Source: Halichondria panicea | Lineage: Eukaryota > Porifera > Demospongiae > Suberitida > Halichondriidae | Length of the DNA: 64,000 nucleotides | Assembly (NCBI RefSeq): GCF_963675165.1 | Contig: NC_087379.1 | Span: 4,419,442-4,483,441, forward strand | Reading direction: 5' to 3' | Shown here: one piece after another, positions 1 through 11,575 of the stretch | How the letters are laid out: every line of letters begins with the position of its first letter | Numbering within the stretch: the stretch's first letter is position 1 | Made by a program: the position numbers and the translations under genes | The notes under the pieces: generated by a model | Told to the model about the DNA's origin: nothing | Databases searched by the model: none | The model's input: the letters and a program-made list of their open reading frames with translations, nothing else

Positions 1-1738
1 ACGAAAGGGACTGTATGACTTTTATTAAACTTGACAACGCGATATAAATTCAGTATACATTCCACATCAAAATACAGAACGGAATTAATAGACTTACTTC
101 GGCTGTCGATTGATTACGTCATTGTTGCTGGTCTTGACTGCACTACCAGCAGAGGTGGCTCTGCCCTGAGGCGGACTGTATGGAGGGTAGTCATGACATA
201 TGTAGTGTACAGTGTGTACAGTAAAAACTCAAAGTGTAACATGCACTTTTACTTGCACAAGATGCACAGGACAGAGGTAATGACTCAATAGCTTAGACTA
301 GGCCATTTTGCCATCTAATTACATTAATCATGTAATCGTTGTAATCGTGGAAAGGTGTGAACAGTGACAATTAACAATTATAGTTTATGTTTACCTGTTA
401 GTTGACGATTCCCCTGATCGGTAATCAGAGCCTAAAATCCGTGCTCTGTGTGCAGAAAAACACAGTCAACCATAATACACATACACTGGGACCTCTACAA
501 CCTAGCATATAAGCTATGTATAACACTACAATTGATGGTCTTTCCTACATTGTAATTGTAGGCAGTGTACCCAACCTTACCCCCCCTAAACCTTAAATCC
601 TTAGACTGCAATCTTAATTCACACACCTAGCTGAAGCATACTCAGCCTCTCTCTCTGCAAGTGTCTTGTACTGCTTGGTAGAGGGGGCGTGTGCCGAGGT
701 GGGGTGAGTGGGGGGTGACCCATCAGATTTACGCTTTAAGATCTTGATCTATGCATAGAAGGACTTTGAATACAAGAACCTACATGTACATGTACACGTA
801 CATACATTATCAAGCAGCGAGAATTGGAGAATTTATAATAATAATACATGTACATGTAACACATGTATCTATTCTTCACGGTATCTCTACACTATTATGC
901 ACAGGAACCTATAATTACGACAGCTTTATGTGCATAATTATACTGAGCACATGTAACGTAGTCCCATAAAAGTTACATGTGCTCAGTATATAATCTACTG
1001 CCACACTTACTGGTGCTACATACTCCGTCCGATCTGAGTCCTGTATCTTGAGGGGGAGTTGAGTCTGGGGTTCAGAGGTGGAGCTAGGTGGGGGGGCTTG
1101 GGTCTGCTCTGTGGGAGGTCGTGCCTTGATCTTCACCACTTTACTGTGTGGTGGCGTGGGTGAGGATAACCATTTAAATTCGTATTTTAGTGAATTCATA
1201 CACGGCTAGGCATTTAGAAGTACATGCACGTAGCACTACTAACATTACATGTACGATACATCACTGGTATGTGTAATTATTGCATGTATGCCTGCTTTGA
1301 TCAGAAAAAAGTACATAAACAAATATAATCCTAATATCACACACAAACATTAACGGTATTAGGGGGACACAAACCGCGCAAAGAAATACTGTATCAATAC
1401 ATCCCTAACTTACATGGGCTGTAACTGTTTATGTCGCTCTTCCATACGACGCTCTAACTCCTGGAGTATGTGTGTACAGTTAGGGTGATTGGCAGTATGA
1501 TACGTTCACATACTATCACGTAAACACATTGGTACTTTTACACAGTGTGCATGTGTGTTATTTCTAGTCTCGACCCATCTAAGTACCTGACAAGAAGTGT
1601 GTGTAGATCTATCAGAACCATGCATAATACATGTGTGAGCTTTGAACCTATTAATTTTATTAGACTTTCAAACAAGTCACTCACTTCAGTGTCAGCATCT
1701 TCCCAGTTGTCTACAACGCTTTCTTCTTCTTCAGCCAT
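1..1738 (-). CDS. SZRD1: SZRD1-like SUZ-domain protein (3' end outside window)
   Basis: Exons on the minus strand: 1738-1685, 1460-1414, 1143-1011, 748-627, 445-395, 175-98 and 10 to beyond base 1. Every junction is GT-AG and all phases agree, giving about 165 residues inside the window. The start gives MAEEEESVVDNWEDADTE, followed at once by an ELERRMEER helix; human SZRD1 begins in the same way (an acidic stretch with WE, then a charged helix). Exon 4 encodes IKILKRK and later KTLAEREAEYASAR, continued by ARILGSD in exon 5; this is the SUZ motif, which binds RNA in this family. Exon 6 encodes SNNDVINRQP, matching the conserved C-terminal tail of SZRD1. The predicted role is small RNA-binding or regulatory protein. 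It is divergent from SEC62, with start codons about 145 bp apart. The last exon, from base 10 leftwards, runs out of the window. The short overlapping plus-strand ORFs are shadows. Confidence 0.87.
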
Positions 1739-1883
1739 TGATACTGGTACTGTGTATGTGTGCAGACAACAGGGACCGCACACATATATCCAATTAAAGC
1801 ACACCTGCTTCTGAATTGAAGAGCACCCTCATGGCATAAAAAACTTTGTGAGTGAATTCCTGTACAACGTACGAACAAGGAGA
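1739..1883. promoter_or_regulatory. Compact bidirectional promoter, SZRD1 / SEC62
   Basis: The SZRD1 start (1738, minus) and the inferred SEC62 start (1884, plus) face away from each other and are only 145 bp apart. Both transcription starts and the core promoter must therefore lie here or in the short 5' leaders. I see no convincing TATA box. The call rests on gene arrangement and on the SEC62 first exon, which is itself an inference. Confidence 0.5.
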
Positions 1884-4800
1884 ATGGGAAAAAAGACAAA
1901 GGTGCCTATTCAATGTTTAAATCTCTATGCTTCTGTATAGAGGTCTATTTGTATAAAACAATCACATTGTGCCTGGCTAGTGAGTATAGTATAGTAGTCT
2001 AAGCTCATAAAAGCTGAGATTGTAACTGCCTAAGCCACCGACTGACTGTCACAATGAAACTATCATCATTTATCGTGAGCGTACATTGCAGCTTAGTTTC
2101 TGTAGCTGTACAGTGTGTAGAACTCCACTTACATCTATATAAGTGGAGTTCTACACGGTACAGCACGGTACAACTACATGAATGTAGCTTGGTACCGTAC
2201 ATTCATGTACGTATGTAAGCTTATTTCATTACATTTTCTTCAGGACAAAGATAATGCTACTGATACCAAGGAGAGGAAAAAAGCTGTAGAGGCTGTTGCT
2301 AAGCACCTGCGATTCAGCCTGTCTGTCAAAGAGGCTCAGGTCAAAGGCAAAAAGATTGAGTATTTCTCTGGTTCCAAAGCTGTTGACTGTCTCATGTCTT
2401 CCAAGTGGACGCAAAAACCCAAGGATTTGGACTCCTATACCCCGTACTTCACCTCACGATCCACTGCAGTGGACTTCTGCACACAGTACGTGATACAATC
2501 ATAATATTGTATGTACATGTACATGTGCATTGCGTATAGTGTGTGTACTTTAGTTATGCCTGTAAACGTGTCCAGGTCTATTGCGGAATCGCGAGACACT
2601 TTATTATGTATGTGACAGCCCTTATTTTGCACTGAAAAGTTATTTGTCAATCTGTGTGGTACTTTTTACTTTCACTCCACTGAATGTCAGTACACTCTCC
2701 ACCTTATGCAACCTTATGTATGTAGTGGTGGATAGGTTTTTCTACTTGCAAGTAAAGGTACATAACTACATAATTATACCAATAACTACGTTCTACAGTG
2801 GAACCTCTATTAAACAGACACTATAGAAAGGTGGTCTCAGTTGAGAGGTTCAATTGTATGCTATAATTATGAGTAAATTTATGCTACAAGTGAATCTTGG
2901 AACTTTGGTAACTGCTTCTCTAGCTCATACACGCTTTGAAAAGGCTACAGAACGAGCTACAGATACTGTAGGTTTTAATAGTTGTGCACAAGTACTGCAT
3001 ATCTCAGTACTACCATTTAATTTATCAGACACTTCTAATAATCTCGGAGCAATGTTCGTTATTCTAATACAGCGGTCATTCTAGTGCTTTAATTTCACTA
3101 AATATCCGGACATTACTTTGAAAAGTTAAGATGCGTTCCAAGCAATGTAGCTTTATACAGTTAGCAACAGTTCTGCAGTTAGATAGCTTGAGGATTAGCT
3201 ACCTAGTGCAACAACTACATGTAATCAATCACACACTGTACTATTAAGCTCTCATGCAGATACATGCCACATGCCTGGTCTAATTATTCTAGACATCTCA
3301 GTGTGCTATATATAATGATCTGTTTCAATTTTATCATATTTCTTTTTAGCTGTTGTCCGATAAATATGGTATTTTTCTGCTGTTTTCTAGTGTAGCTGGA
3401 TGTTATTAGATAAGGGACTAGAAAGCTGTTGTACGGAGTAGAGAGGTGGCCGTTTCGAGAGATTGATTCATACTGAAGTCTATGTATAGTTTCAATCCGA
3501 ACCTGAGTTGTTGGTCGTTTTATAGCGTGTGGTTGGCTTTTCGTAGGTGGTCTTTATGAGTGGTTCCATTGTAACTCTTTTCAGTAAGATTGCATGTAAA
3601 CCTATGTGGTTTTCAGGTGCAGTAGCTTCCTTGTTACATGTACATTTGTACTGAATTGTCTGACAGTGAATGAACAACTAGCTTTTATGTTCGCGGAGCA
3701 TGTCTAACGTGACGAGTCTGTACATTCAGCATCAATGAAGTGTTAGTGTTCTGCTTTCTTTAAATGTGTATAGATAATTGTAAATTGTCTTGTTTCTTAT
3801 ACTCAGATTACTGCGTCAACGTTTGTTCATTCGTCTGAGGAAAATTGACGTGGCTCCAAAAAGTGAACCATCGCCAGCCCCAGGGGAGGAGGGGGAGGGG
3901 CCTCGTAAGAGAAAGACCACTGACTCCCCCAGAGCCAAGAAGGTCAGTATCACAGAGCACATATTTTATTAGGGTAACTGTGTTCACAGAGGTGTTAGTT
4001 TTGACAGTGGATGTTCTATACATGTATTGATGTGAGAGGAGATCATGCGTCATTGGGGCAACTTGTTCTGGTATAGATCCAGCTTTGTGAGGGGGAAATA
4101 TTATGTGAGACAAGAAGGCCTCACTAGCTCTCATGAGATTCAATGCATCAATTGGTCCTTAATTTTACTGAGATATATCGTGCACAATGCAGCGCTGTGC
4201 CCGGAATTTTTAAAGTTGTTGCTATTTTCAATCCTCAATCTCAATTCAACGCACAAATGTACCTTTTTTTTTAACCGAAGAGGTAGTTATCTAGTGGTTG
4301 CTAGTACCGTCAACCAAGCACCAGTGGGGGCACATCCCGACAATGTAAGGGAGAGTTACATATTCATGTAACTGCATGTAACTTCCTGTATTAGTATGAT
4401 TTGTGTGCATACATATACGTAGGGTTTCATCTAGGATTAAAAGTTGGGGAGTGGGGGAGGTTTGGTTGCGCACGCTGCTAGGTGTTTGGCCACACCCCCT
4501 TTTACATTAGTGCATCACAGTTACAGTAGATCTAGTTATGTATTGCACATCACAGACAGTACTAATGTGATGATGTTACAATGAAAGCCCCGCTGGTGCT
4601 GATGCCTCGGTGGAGGTGCCAAAGCTACATATAACCTACTAATAGCTAGCTTTATACACACATTGATCATGATTTTGCTGCATGCAGAATCCAGAATCAC
4701 AGGGAGTAGGTAATGATCTACGATGATTGTAGTTAAAAATGATCGATGCCAAAAGTTCCAAGTGTAAAATTAATGGCTGCAAGTCAGCATGCAGAGCCTT

Positions 4801-5074
4801 GCAGCTCTCTTCTCACTCTTGCAACTACCAATAGCTAGCGTTCTAGTGCAGAGCTAACTACTAAGTAGAGTAGCAACACTCGGTGAACAAGTTTTGCTAC
4901 GCACTCTTCTGAAAAGGCTGCAATGGCATTCCAAGTAAGCAAAACTAGGCATAACTCAAGAACGAAGTTTTATTTTGCAAATCCACGAATTAAAACCCAA
5001 GAGAACATGACTAGAAGCCTATAGAAACTCTTACTTGCTACTTCATTGATCCTTGAGCAGCTGTAGCAGCCTGA

Positions 5075-5112
<38 letters not shown>

Positions 5113-8100
5113 ACACACACACACGTATACCTCGCTTGCGCATGCGCACCGAGGCATAATAATTATTTTTGGGGGGAAGGTTCACCCCTGCCCCCCCCCC
5201 CACTAGATGAAACCCTGTACATACATGAGCCAGATCATGGGGTTCAATGGGATGATTGTTGTTTGTTACAGAGCGAAGGGAATGACAGTGATGTAGGGAA
5301 GAAAAGGAAGAAGAAATTTAGACTTGAGCTGCATGAGCAGCAGTCAACATTTGTGGACTCTCCCGATGAGGTATGTACATATGTGTTTTAGAAAAAACCA
5401 CTAGCACTGATCTATTTATTCTGGTGTACGTAAAATACATGTGATGGAGTTTAAGTTTGTTAAACGAGGTTAATGGGGTGGAGCGTATGCCTCACATGTA
5501 TATGGTAAAGCGCATGAGTAATATCACATGGCGTAGTATCACATGGCCTCGTGCTTGCTAATAGCTTAACTGTTGCTGGTTAGCTATCCTTCAATTCGAT
5601 TGTCTCCTCTACAAGGGAGTCAAGTGTGTTGTCACACTTACACAGGAGCTGGCTTTATCAGTCTGAGCATCCAAACATAAAATCGGTCCTGGCAGGAACA
5701 GCTCACAGAGCACAGGGCATCAGTCCAGTGGTAGCAACCTGTAGCCCACAGGTTAGTAGCAAGTAATTAATCATCCAGCATTCCATGGATTATGTGCTTA
5801 GCGGGATGCAGACATCCCAGCACTGGCACTATAGGCGGTCCAGGGTATTGGCATCATGGTAATTAATCCGTTTCTGACACAATCTGAACCACCTCCAAAG
5901 GTGGGTTGGCTAATCCGGATTAGAACCCGGATAAGGGCCGTTTACACGAACGCGGTTAGGTTTAATCCGGATTCCAACCCAGATTAAAGGCCTCGTGTAA
6001 ACGGGGCTTATGTAATTAAGCACCCTTGATCCAGGGTATTGGCATGGTAATTAATCACCCCATTCGACGGTCCAGGGCTGGGCAGTCCCGTAGGCATGAC
6101 CCCTGGGCACGGACCTTTGGTACTGTTAGTATGTACATCAATGTATGTACCGTATAGCGGGTAATTTTCGGGGGACAAAATATTCGTGGTTCAGCAATAT
6201 TGAGACATTTCGTGGGTAATATTTTCGTGGTTGGAGCTTGCACTGCAGGTAAAGGTAGGCAAGGTCGCTTCATTTGTGGGTAAAATATTCGTGGTCAGAC
6301 CTCCAACCACGAAAACCACGAATATTTTGCCCCACGAAAATTACACGCTATACGGTATGTAATTAAGCACCCTTGATGAACTTTCCGTGGGGGTGAGTGG
6401 CTGTGATATCTGCGGGGGTGAAGTGCTTAGCGGGACAACGGCGTCCTGCTAATCACCTAACCCCCTCTCCAGTTACCTCCCCCCCCCCCACCCAAATGGT
6501 CGGACGACCCTGGGATACATACTGGCAATCGAGGACAGTGGAACACAGCCCGCCCACTAAGTAAACACACATTGGCGGTCTGGTACCGTAAACGCACGCA
6601 GAATACAGACTGGGCAGTCTGACAGAATACGGTCTGAGGCATTGACAGAATACGGACTGGGCAGTCTGGGGCATTGATCGTGAACTCAGAATACGGCATT
6701 GACAGTGAACTTAGAATACAGACTGGGCTGTCTGGGGCATTGACCGTGAACACAGAATACGGTCACGGTCTGGGGCAGAATACGGCATTAACACAGCCTA
6801 GAGTAGATAAGAACCATCATTATTTCCTTCCTAGAAGTGGAGCAACACAACAAACACATAAATTGAGCGCGTTACTTGTCATTTCCTATTATATAGCTAG
6901 CCAGTATAACTCCTTGCACACACAAAATTATATTGCGTGGTAAAACTCTTCAATTGATGAATTAATTGAGCCGCATGAGGTCACACTAGCTGGGCGTTGC
7001 CCGGACAAATACCCCGACAGTATATATTGTTAGTCATGGCGATAGTTCTCTGTGCAAGCTGATTGGGCTGCACTCCTCAGTACAGCAGCACAACTCTAGA
7101 GTATCTCCAACCAAGCATGTGATCTTATAATTATTGTTCACATTCCATCTCACTAAGGCTGAGGATAAAGTATCACACCGACACCACTAGAATCATATAA
7201 CCCAGCAGGGGAATAGAGAAAGGCCTCACTAACATAATTATTACGTGTGTGTGTATTGTAGAATAGCTTAGGTTTCCACGATCAACACATGCTTCATCAG
7301 GTATATTTACATGACTTGAAGACAATGATTCATACCATTCGATTTTCATGCCTCAGGCTTCCAGCCAATTCTGGCAAAACGGGGTTCTAATGAAAAGTCT
7401 GTAGACTCATCATAGCTGCTTTGGTGGTGGGCTGTCGCATTGCAGACCCAGACTGTAGGAAAACAGCCTCTACACTCTAATATTTCCTTTCTAGCCATTC
7501 TGGGCAAGACGTGGCTCCAATTTAAAAGTCGGTCGAACAAAGCAAGCTATCGCTATAGCGTGGAACTGACTGTCGCATAGCTCTACACATTAATATGTAC
7601 TCTCAGGCTTATGGTCATTTCAGGCAAGACATGACTACACAAATAGGGCTATATGCAATGACGCCATCATCATACAGCCGCGTTGGTTCTCGGGAACTGA
7701 CTGGTGCATGACAGGGCTGTCTCCATCCTGTCAGTATTAAACTTGGACAAAAAGGAGAGCACAACAATGTGCCGTACAGAACACCATTAATGTCTTCATT
7801 TGGCAATGTTCCTAACAGAGCGTGACTAACATTGTTAGCCAGTTTTGTCGTTAGTTCTGTACGCCGTCATAATCATAACGAAGTAGACGGTACATGTACA
7901 TGTGGGGGAGTCCTATACATACACTTCCTTGTATTTGTGGGCTCAGTTAAATAAACAAACAATACTACTTCCTTTGAGGGGGCTCGCAGCTAAGCTTCTC
8001 ACCTCTTTATTCTCCCTCGCCCAGGGATTAATGTTATTGATAGTCATAATTATTCATTAAGGTCATCTCCAACCGGGCGATAATCGCTAATGATATTCAT

Positions 8101-9994
8101 AACTGCGGTGTTGGGCTTGGCTTACGATAAACAGCTCAGCCCCTTCCCATGTCGCTCCACCCTACCAACTCCCCTGGCTGTGTAGTTAACTGGTGACTCT
8201 ACTGAAGTCAGCCAATCAACATCAGCGTAACAAACATTAACTATAATTTATGTGTTACACTTTGCTTGTTTGTATATGTAATTAGTAGAACCTCGCTTAT
8301 CCAACCCTCCATTACAGCTTATTTCTCTAGGACAGTGTCAAAGTTCAACTAATAATCATGAAATGGGCGTGACCTTTAAATTCGCATGCACAATGAACAT
8401 TATTATGTTACCATGGAGACATATCTGTTTATTATCTTCTGCGCATGTGCATACGACCATATGCACTAAATTTGCACTGCTGTTTATCAAATAAGTGCAT
8501 GGGTGAATCAAGGCATGTTTGTTATTCATTCGATTATCCGGGATATTTATTCAGTTATCTGGCCTCCCTAAAGTGTCTGGATAATTGAAGTTCTACTGTA
8601 GCAGGACACTGTGTGTTTGTTGGGAAAAAGTACACAGTAGTCAGTACGACACAGTAGTCAGTATGTCAACATATAGCTTATTTTTGTATGTAGCAAATCA
8701 ACGTTTAACAATCTGCACACATTCACTCACTCACAGATCTACTACTGGCAGTATGACCCTCCAAGCAGAACCACGTATATCATTGGAAGTGCAATTGGTG
8801 AGATATCTACTGCATTTGCGTTTGTATCCGAGGATTAGGAGTCAGTATTAGAGTAGTATGGTTAAGAGTGCGGTATGGTTGCTTACTTTGAAGGCTACTC
8901 TTCAGACTCATGTGTAGCAACATCTGTGATTAATCGTTTATGCATTTATCTGCAGTTTAGTAAAAAAAATTCGAACGCAGCAGGTATTCAAAAACAAGTC
9001 CCTGTGCAATTACTCGCTTGACGGCATGTAATTATTGGTACGGGGTTGATTGCTATACGACTTCCAGTGCACTAATAGCACATTAGTAAAAAATATATAT
9101 TTGATATAACCACACACACTACAGTGGTTGGTGCCGTCACTTTAACCCTTCAGCCACTGTGGCCTGACTCAACACGGGCTGGTGTGTGGTATGCCAGTAT
9201 GGGCCTCTTCGGTGTGATGGGGTTCCTTGTCCTCCTTATCATAGGTGAGAGAGTCTTGTAGTCTGCTACAGGCGGAAAATCTAGCCCCCCTCCCATTTAA
9301 TTTATTGGATGCTCTGAAACACTTTGTGTGTTCACTACAGTACTGCATTAGTTGCCTAATAGTCGATCAGTTATGTGTACATTGTATAATTGCTAATTTG
9401 AAAAGTTCCCCCCTCTAATTGAACAAACCCTGCAAGTGTATTTGTGTCAGTTGCCATGTGTACGGTTTCATAAGGTATCATTCCCTTCTATAATCATTGT
9501 TTTATAATCATTGTTGTGCACACACCTAACACTCCATGAAATGTGATAAGCTTTCAGTAGTTGCAGGAGATTGAGGTTGTTGCTATGTTAACACACAGAA
9601 TGGCCAGTTTTAACCTACATGTTCATAACCAACCATACATGTACATGCATGACAGTGCAGTCATGTAAGTTGACACGGAAACCAATAATGGAATATCCCT
9701 TTATCTAGTAATTCTGTTTACCATACAGCGAGATGGTTTGTATTTGGACTAGTGCAAGTGTTCACTGCTGGAAAGCTCCACTTTTGGGTTATGCCTAATC
9801 TAGACAATGAAAAATGTGGATTTTTTGAATCATTCCATCCCCTATACTCTGTTGAGTGGAAGAAAGAAAAATCGAAAAAGAAAAAGAAGCAAACAGGAGA
9901 CGACAAAGACACGCAAGAGGTCTCTGATGACAATAAAAATGGAGAAACAGAAATAGAACTAGAGAATATGAAAGAGGCTTCTGAAGACTCTTAA
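1884..9994 (+). CDS. SEC62: SEC62, ER protein translocation subunit
   Basis: Exons: 1884-1901 (inferred first exon, MGKKTK, good ATG context but weak donor GTGCCT), 2244-2485, 3807-3942, 5272-5370, 8737-8797, 9125-9244 and 9729-9994. They sum to 942 nt, or 313 residues, with all phases matching. Sec62 works with Sec63 and the Sec61 channel in post-translational import into the ER. Family hallmarks, in order: the N-terminal domain (AVAKHLRFSL, then SKAVDCLMSSKW); a lysine-rich cytosolic linker; KKKFRLELHEQ; then IYYWQYDPPS entering the first membrane helix. LQPLWPDSTRAGVWYASMG lies between the two helices. After the second helix come GKLHFWVMPNL and FESFHPLYSVEW, and an acidic/lysine C-tail ending ASEDS. 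The human protein is longer (about 400 residues), mainly in linker and tail. The last three exons lie in a duplicated block whose second copy is at 19007-20376. Confidence is high except for the first exon. Confidence 0.9.
2105..2164. repeat. Short hairpin in SEC62 intron 1
   Basis: The arms at about 2105-2130 and 2141-2164 are reverse complements with only a small bulge; 16 bp next to the loop are perfect (arm core GTGTAGAACTCCACTT). The loop is about 10 nt. Size and pairing would suit a small pre-miRNA-like stem, or the remains of an inverted-repeat element. Nothing shows that it is transcribed separately. Confidence 0.6.
2486..3806 (+). other. SEC62 intron 2, no gene seen
   Basis: This intron has canonical ends (GTACGT donor, CTCAG acceptor). 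I see AT-rich sequence with scattered ACATGTACATGT-type tracts and no ORF with family features. The short ORFs here have no splice support. Confidence 0.6.
4580..5163 (+). mobile_element. Non-autonomous element, CCTCGGTG/CACCGAGG family, nested copy
   Basis: This is an interspersed repeat of about 580 bp. It starts near GATGCCTCGGTGGAGGTGCC and ends with GCGCATGCGCACCGAGGCAT, so the ends are inverted. The interior matches, nearly end to end, the copies at 41794-42372 and 32299-32836 (the latter inverted), with shared landmarks such as a CTAGCTTTTATACACACATTGAT-like stretch and TTGATCCTTGAGCAGCTG. It is nested in the MITE at 4421-5217. It has no coding capacity. Confidence 0.75.
5076..5124. 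repeat. (AC)n microsatellite
   Basis: About 24 AC dinucleotides with a single G interruption, inside the right part of the nested element. The other copies of this family carry shorter, imperfect ACAC tracts at the same point, so the array grew from a tract already present in the element. Confidence 0.9.
5864..6013. repeat. Partial GTGTAAACGGGG-type element
   Basis: This matches 13115-13263, the right half of the full element at 12924-13263, and ends with CGTGTAAACGGGGCTTA. It contains internal pairs of GGATTAGAACCCGG / CCGGATT type. In both places the same downstream sequence follows (GCACCCTTGATCCAGGGTAT), so it belongs to the duplicated block that runs on to the minisatellite. Confidence 0.6.
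6148..6357. mobile_element. TA-flanked MITE, CCGTATAGC family, copy 1
   Basis: The ends CCGTATAGCGGGTAATTTTC and its near complement are terminal inverted repeats flanked by TA, and the centre is also palindromic. The paralogous sequence at about 13381-13410 lacks the element, so it inserted after that duplication. TA target duplication and small size fit a Tc1/mariner-mobilised MITE. Related copies: 22668-22892, 25316-25553, 48786-48963 and 50000-50212. Confidence 0.75.
6590..6795. repeat. Short minisatellite tract at left edge of duplication
   Basis: Units built from CAGAATAC, GACTGGGC(A/T)GTCTGGGGCATTGA and GTGAACACAGAATACGG repeat here. The same units make the large array at 13600-15130. 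The tract ends exactly where copy 1 of the duplicated SEC62/7TM block begins. Confidence 0.8.
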
Positions 9995-10516
9995 GGCTAT
10001 AGTATTTATTAGACAAAAATCATCTTAGTCTATGTTTATATCACCTATTATTTCTGTCTCGCTCTCAACAATTGATCGTATTAACCTGTATCTCAGTGCT
10101 GTGATCAGTATGTTAGTTGTCTGTGCGTGTGAATTCAGGGAATGTGTTGTAGTACTCAGGGCCCCTAGTTGGGCGTGGCCCGACCTTCTGTTAGGACGAA
10201 GAATTCCCAACGAAAGGTCGGGCCAGGCCCAACTAGGCATGCCCGATGCACATTAAATTTGACAACACCAACATGTGTATTCCCCATTGCAATTAACATT
10301 TTATGACCCATGCACATCAGCAACAACACGTGTACTCCCTAACATTTTACGTCTTCAGCGACAACAATTACCTTGTACATGAATTTTAATTTGTGTTGCA
10401 CAATCAACACATACTGAAAGCTTAGCCTAGACTGGTAAAGATCATGCATGTGGATATTATATAATATTGATATATTATCATTCTTGCACACAATGCAATG
10501 TGCATGCATGTCAAAG
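9995..10516 (+). other. Intergenic DNA between SEC62 and the 7TM gene, with an 82-bp hairpin
   Basis: No gene is seen. A stem with arms 10164-10187 and 10214-10237 (23 of 24 bases paired, core CCCGACCTT / AAGGTCGGG, loop about 26 nt) lies in the middle. The matching place in copy 2 (about 20630-20660) keeps only remnants of one arm, so the hairpin was gained in one copy or lost in the other. The 7TM promoter and the SEC62 polyadenylation site should lie here; I see no clear AATAAA. Confidence 0.6.
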
Positions 10517-11575
10517 ATGGCTAGTTGTGAAGAATATAAAAACATCTTCCTTCAAGATTTTAAGGCATATCAGATCTTGGCTCTCACTGTTCCACAGAAC
10601 TTGACTGTGTGGACTGAAAAAGACTTAGCATGGAATGTTATCTTCTATGTGTACAGTGCAGTACTAGCTGTAGCTTTCCTGGGTCTGGGAGTTGTGTCAA
10701 CATTGCTGCTCTTCAAGAAAAACTGTGTCAGACTACAAAGTAAAATATTTGTTACTGTATATACATGCATCGCTGTTCTCAGTTTCAGTCGTGCATTATG
10801 GTTGGCATTAGATCCATTTGGACTAGTTGGATTTATCGCCACATCGTTTCCTGGCTGGTTTATCATATCGAGAAGTATCGAGGCTCTTGGATTCCCAAGT
10901 CTGAATGCAAGCTACACACTGATGATTGTCGCCCTATTAAAAATCAACACAAAACCAGGAGTGCCGTGGCATCACCAGTGGAAAATCATACTGCCCGTGG
11001 TGTTTGTCATTTTTATCATTGTGATTGTTACCGAGGTTATTGCCATGTCTGTACACTATCAAGGTATAATAGCAATCCTAGTCTGCGAATTTCTTTTGGC
11101 AGTTGCAGGTGTAGTAGTTTGTGTGCTATTCTTGTTCGCTGGAAATCGAGTGCTACGAAAACTCAACCAATCAGAGACAAAATCAATGCGTTTGTCAGAT
11201 GGATCCTCATCGACTTTAGAGCCCAACACTGCTGAACGTAAGCAGATATTTGCTAACAAAGAGTTGCAGCGACATCAAGCTAAAACTAAACGAACCAAAC
11301 AAAAAATTGTGACTATCACATATGCTACTGTTGTATTTTCGATCCTGTACTCTCTGATAACAGCCGGAAGACCAGTTCTAACCGCACATCTGTTTTTTGG
11401 TTCATGCTTGGGATATCACGGACAGCAAGGTCCTTCTTCAGCTTGGTTGGTGCTGGAAATCAGCCAGAGGGTGACTGAGGTAGTGCTAGCGTTGATTCTA
11501 CTCTACTCCATTACTGATATTACAGTTGTAAAGACAATCATCTGTTTACGACGTCAGCAAACTATAGACCCTTAG
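10517..11575 (+). CDS. Seven-transmembrane protein of unknown function, copy 1
   Basis: Single-exon reading frame of 352 residues. I start at MASCEEY because the frame upstream differs from the paralogue by an indel, while conservation is strong from this Met. The N-terminus is short and extracellular-looking, with an N-glycosylation site (NLT). Seven hydrophobic helices follow, at about residues 38-65, 77-100, 122-145, 155-180, 186-212, 270-292 and 315-340. Loop 5-6 is a long basic stretch (AKTKRTKQKIV) typical of a cytoplasmic loop. A motif after helix 2, ALWLALDPFG, recalls the R-x-L-LDP-[FY]-G pattern I associate with the PRRT3/PRRT4 membrane domain, but I cannot confirm homology. No classical rhodopsin-type DRY or NPxxY motif is visible. 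The paralogue at 21035-22096 is nearly identical, with mostly conservative changes, so the frame is under constraint. Confidence 0.8.
   Translation: MASCEEYKNIFLQDFKAYQILALTVPQNLTVWTEKDLAWNVIFYVYSAVLAVAFLGLGVVSTLLLFKKNCVRLQSKIFVTVYTCIAVLSFSRALWLALDPFGLVGFIATSFPGWFIISRSIEALGFPSLNASYTLMIVALLKINTKPGVPWHHQWKIILPVVFVIFIIVIVTEVIAMSVHYQGIIAILVCEFLLAVAGVVVCVLFLFAGNRVLRKLNQSETKSMRLSDGSSSTLEPNTAERKQIFANKELQRHQAKTKRTKQKIVTITYATVVFSILYSLITAGRPVLTAHLFFGSCLGYHGQQGPSSAWLVLEISQRVTEVVLALILLYSITDITVVKTIICLRRQQTIDP

Larger units (their letters stand above)
4421..5217. mobile_element. hAT-like MITE, GGGTTTCATC family, copy 1 (interrupted)
   Basis: The left end AGGGTTTCATCTAG and the right end CTAGATGAAACCCT are inverted repeats. 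The interior next to each end matches the clean copy at 20727-20926, including a TTGCACATCA stretch and a G/C-rich stretch near the right end. A second element (4580-5163) is inserted inside it. The first base of the TIR has decayed and I see no clean target duplication. It lies in SEC62 intron 3. Confidence 0.75.

Noticed and set aside
31-291. An 86-codon plus-strand ORF
   Set aside because: It runs antisense to SZRD1 exons 6-7, which are supported by splice sites, phase and homology.
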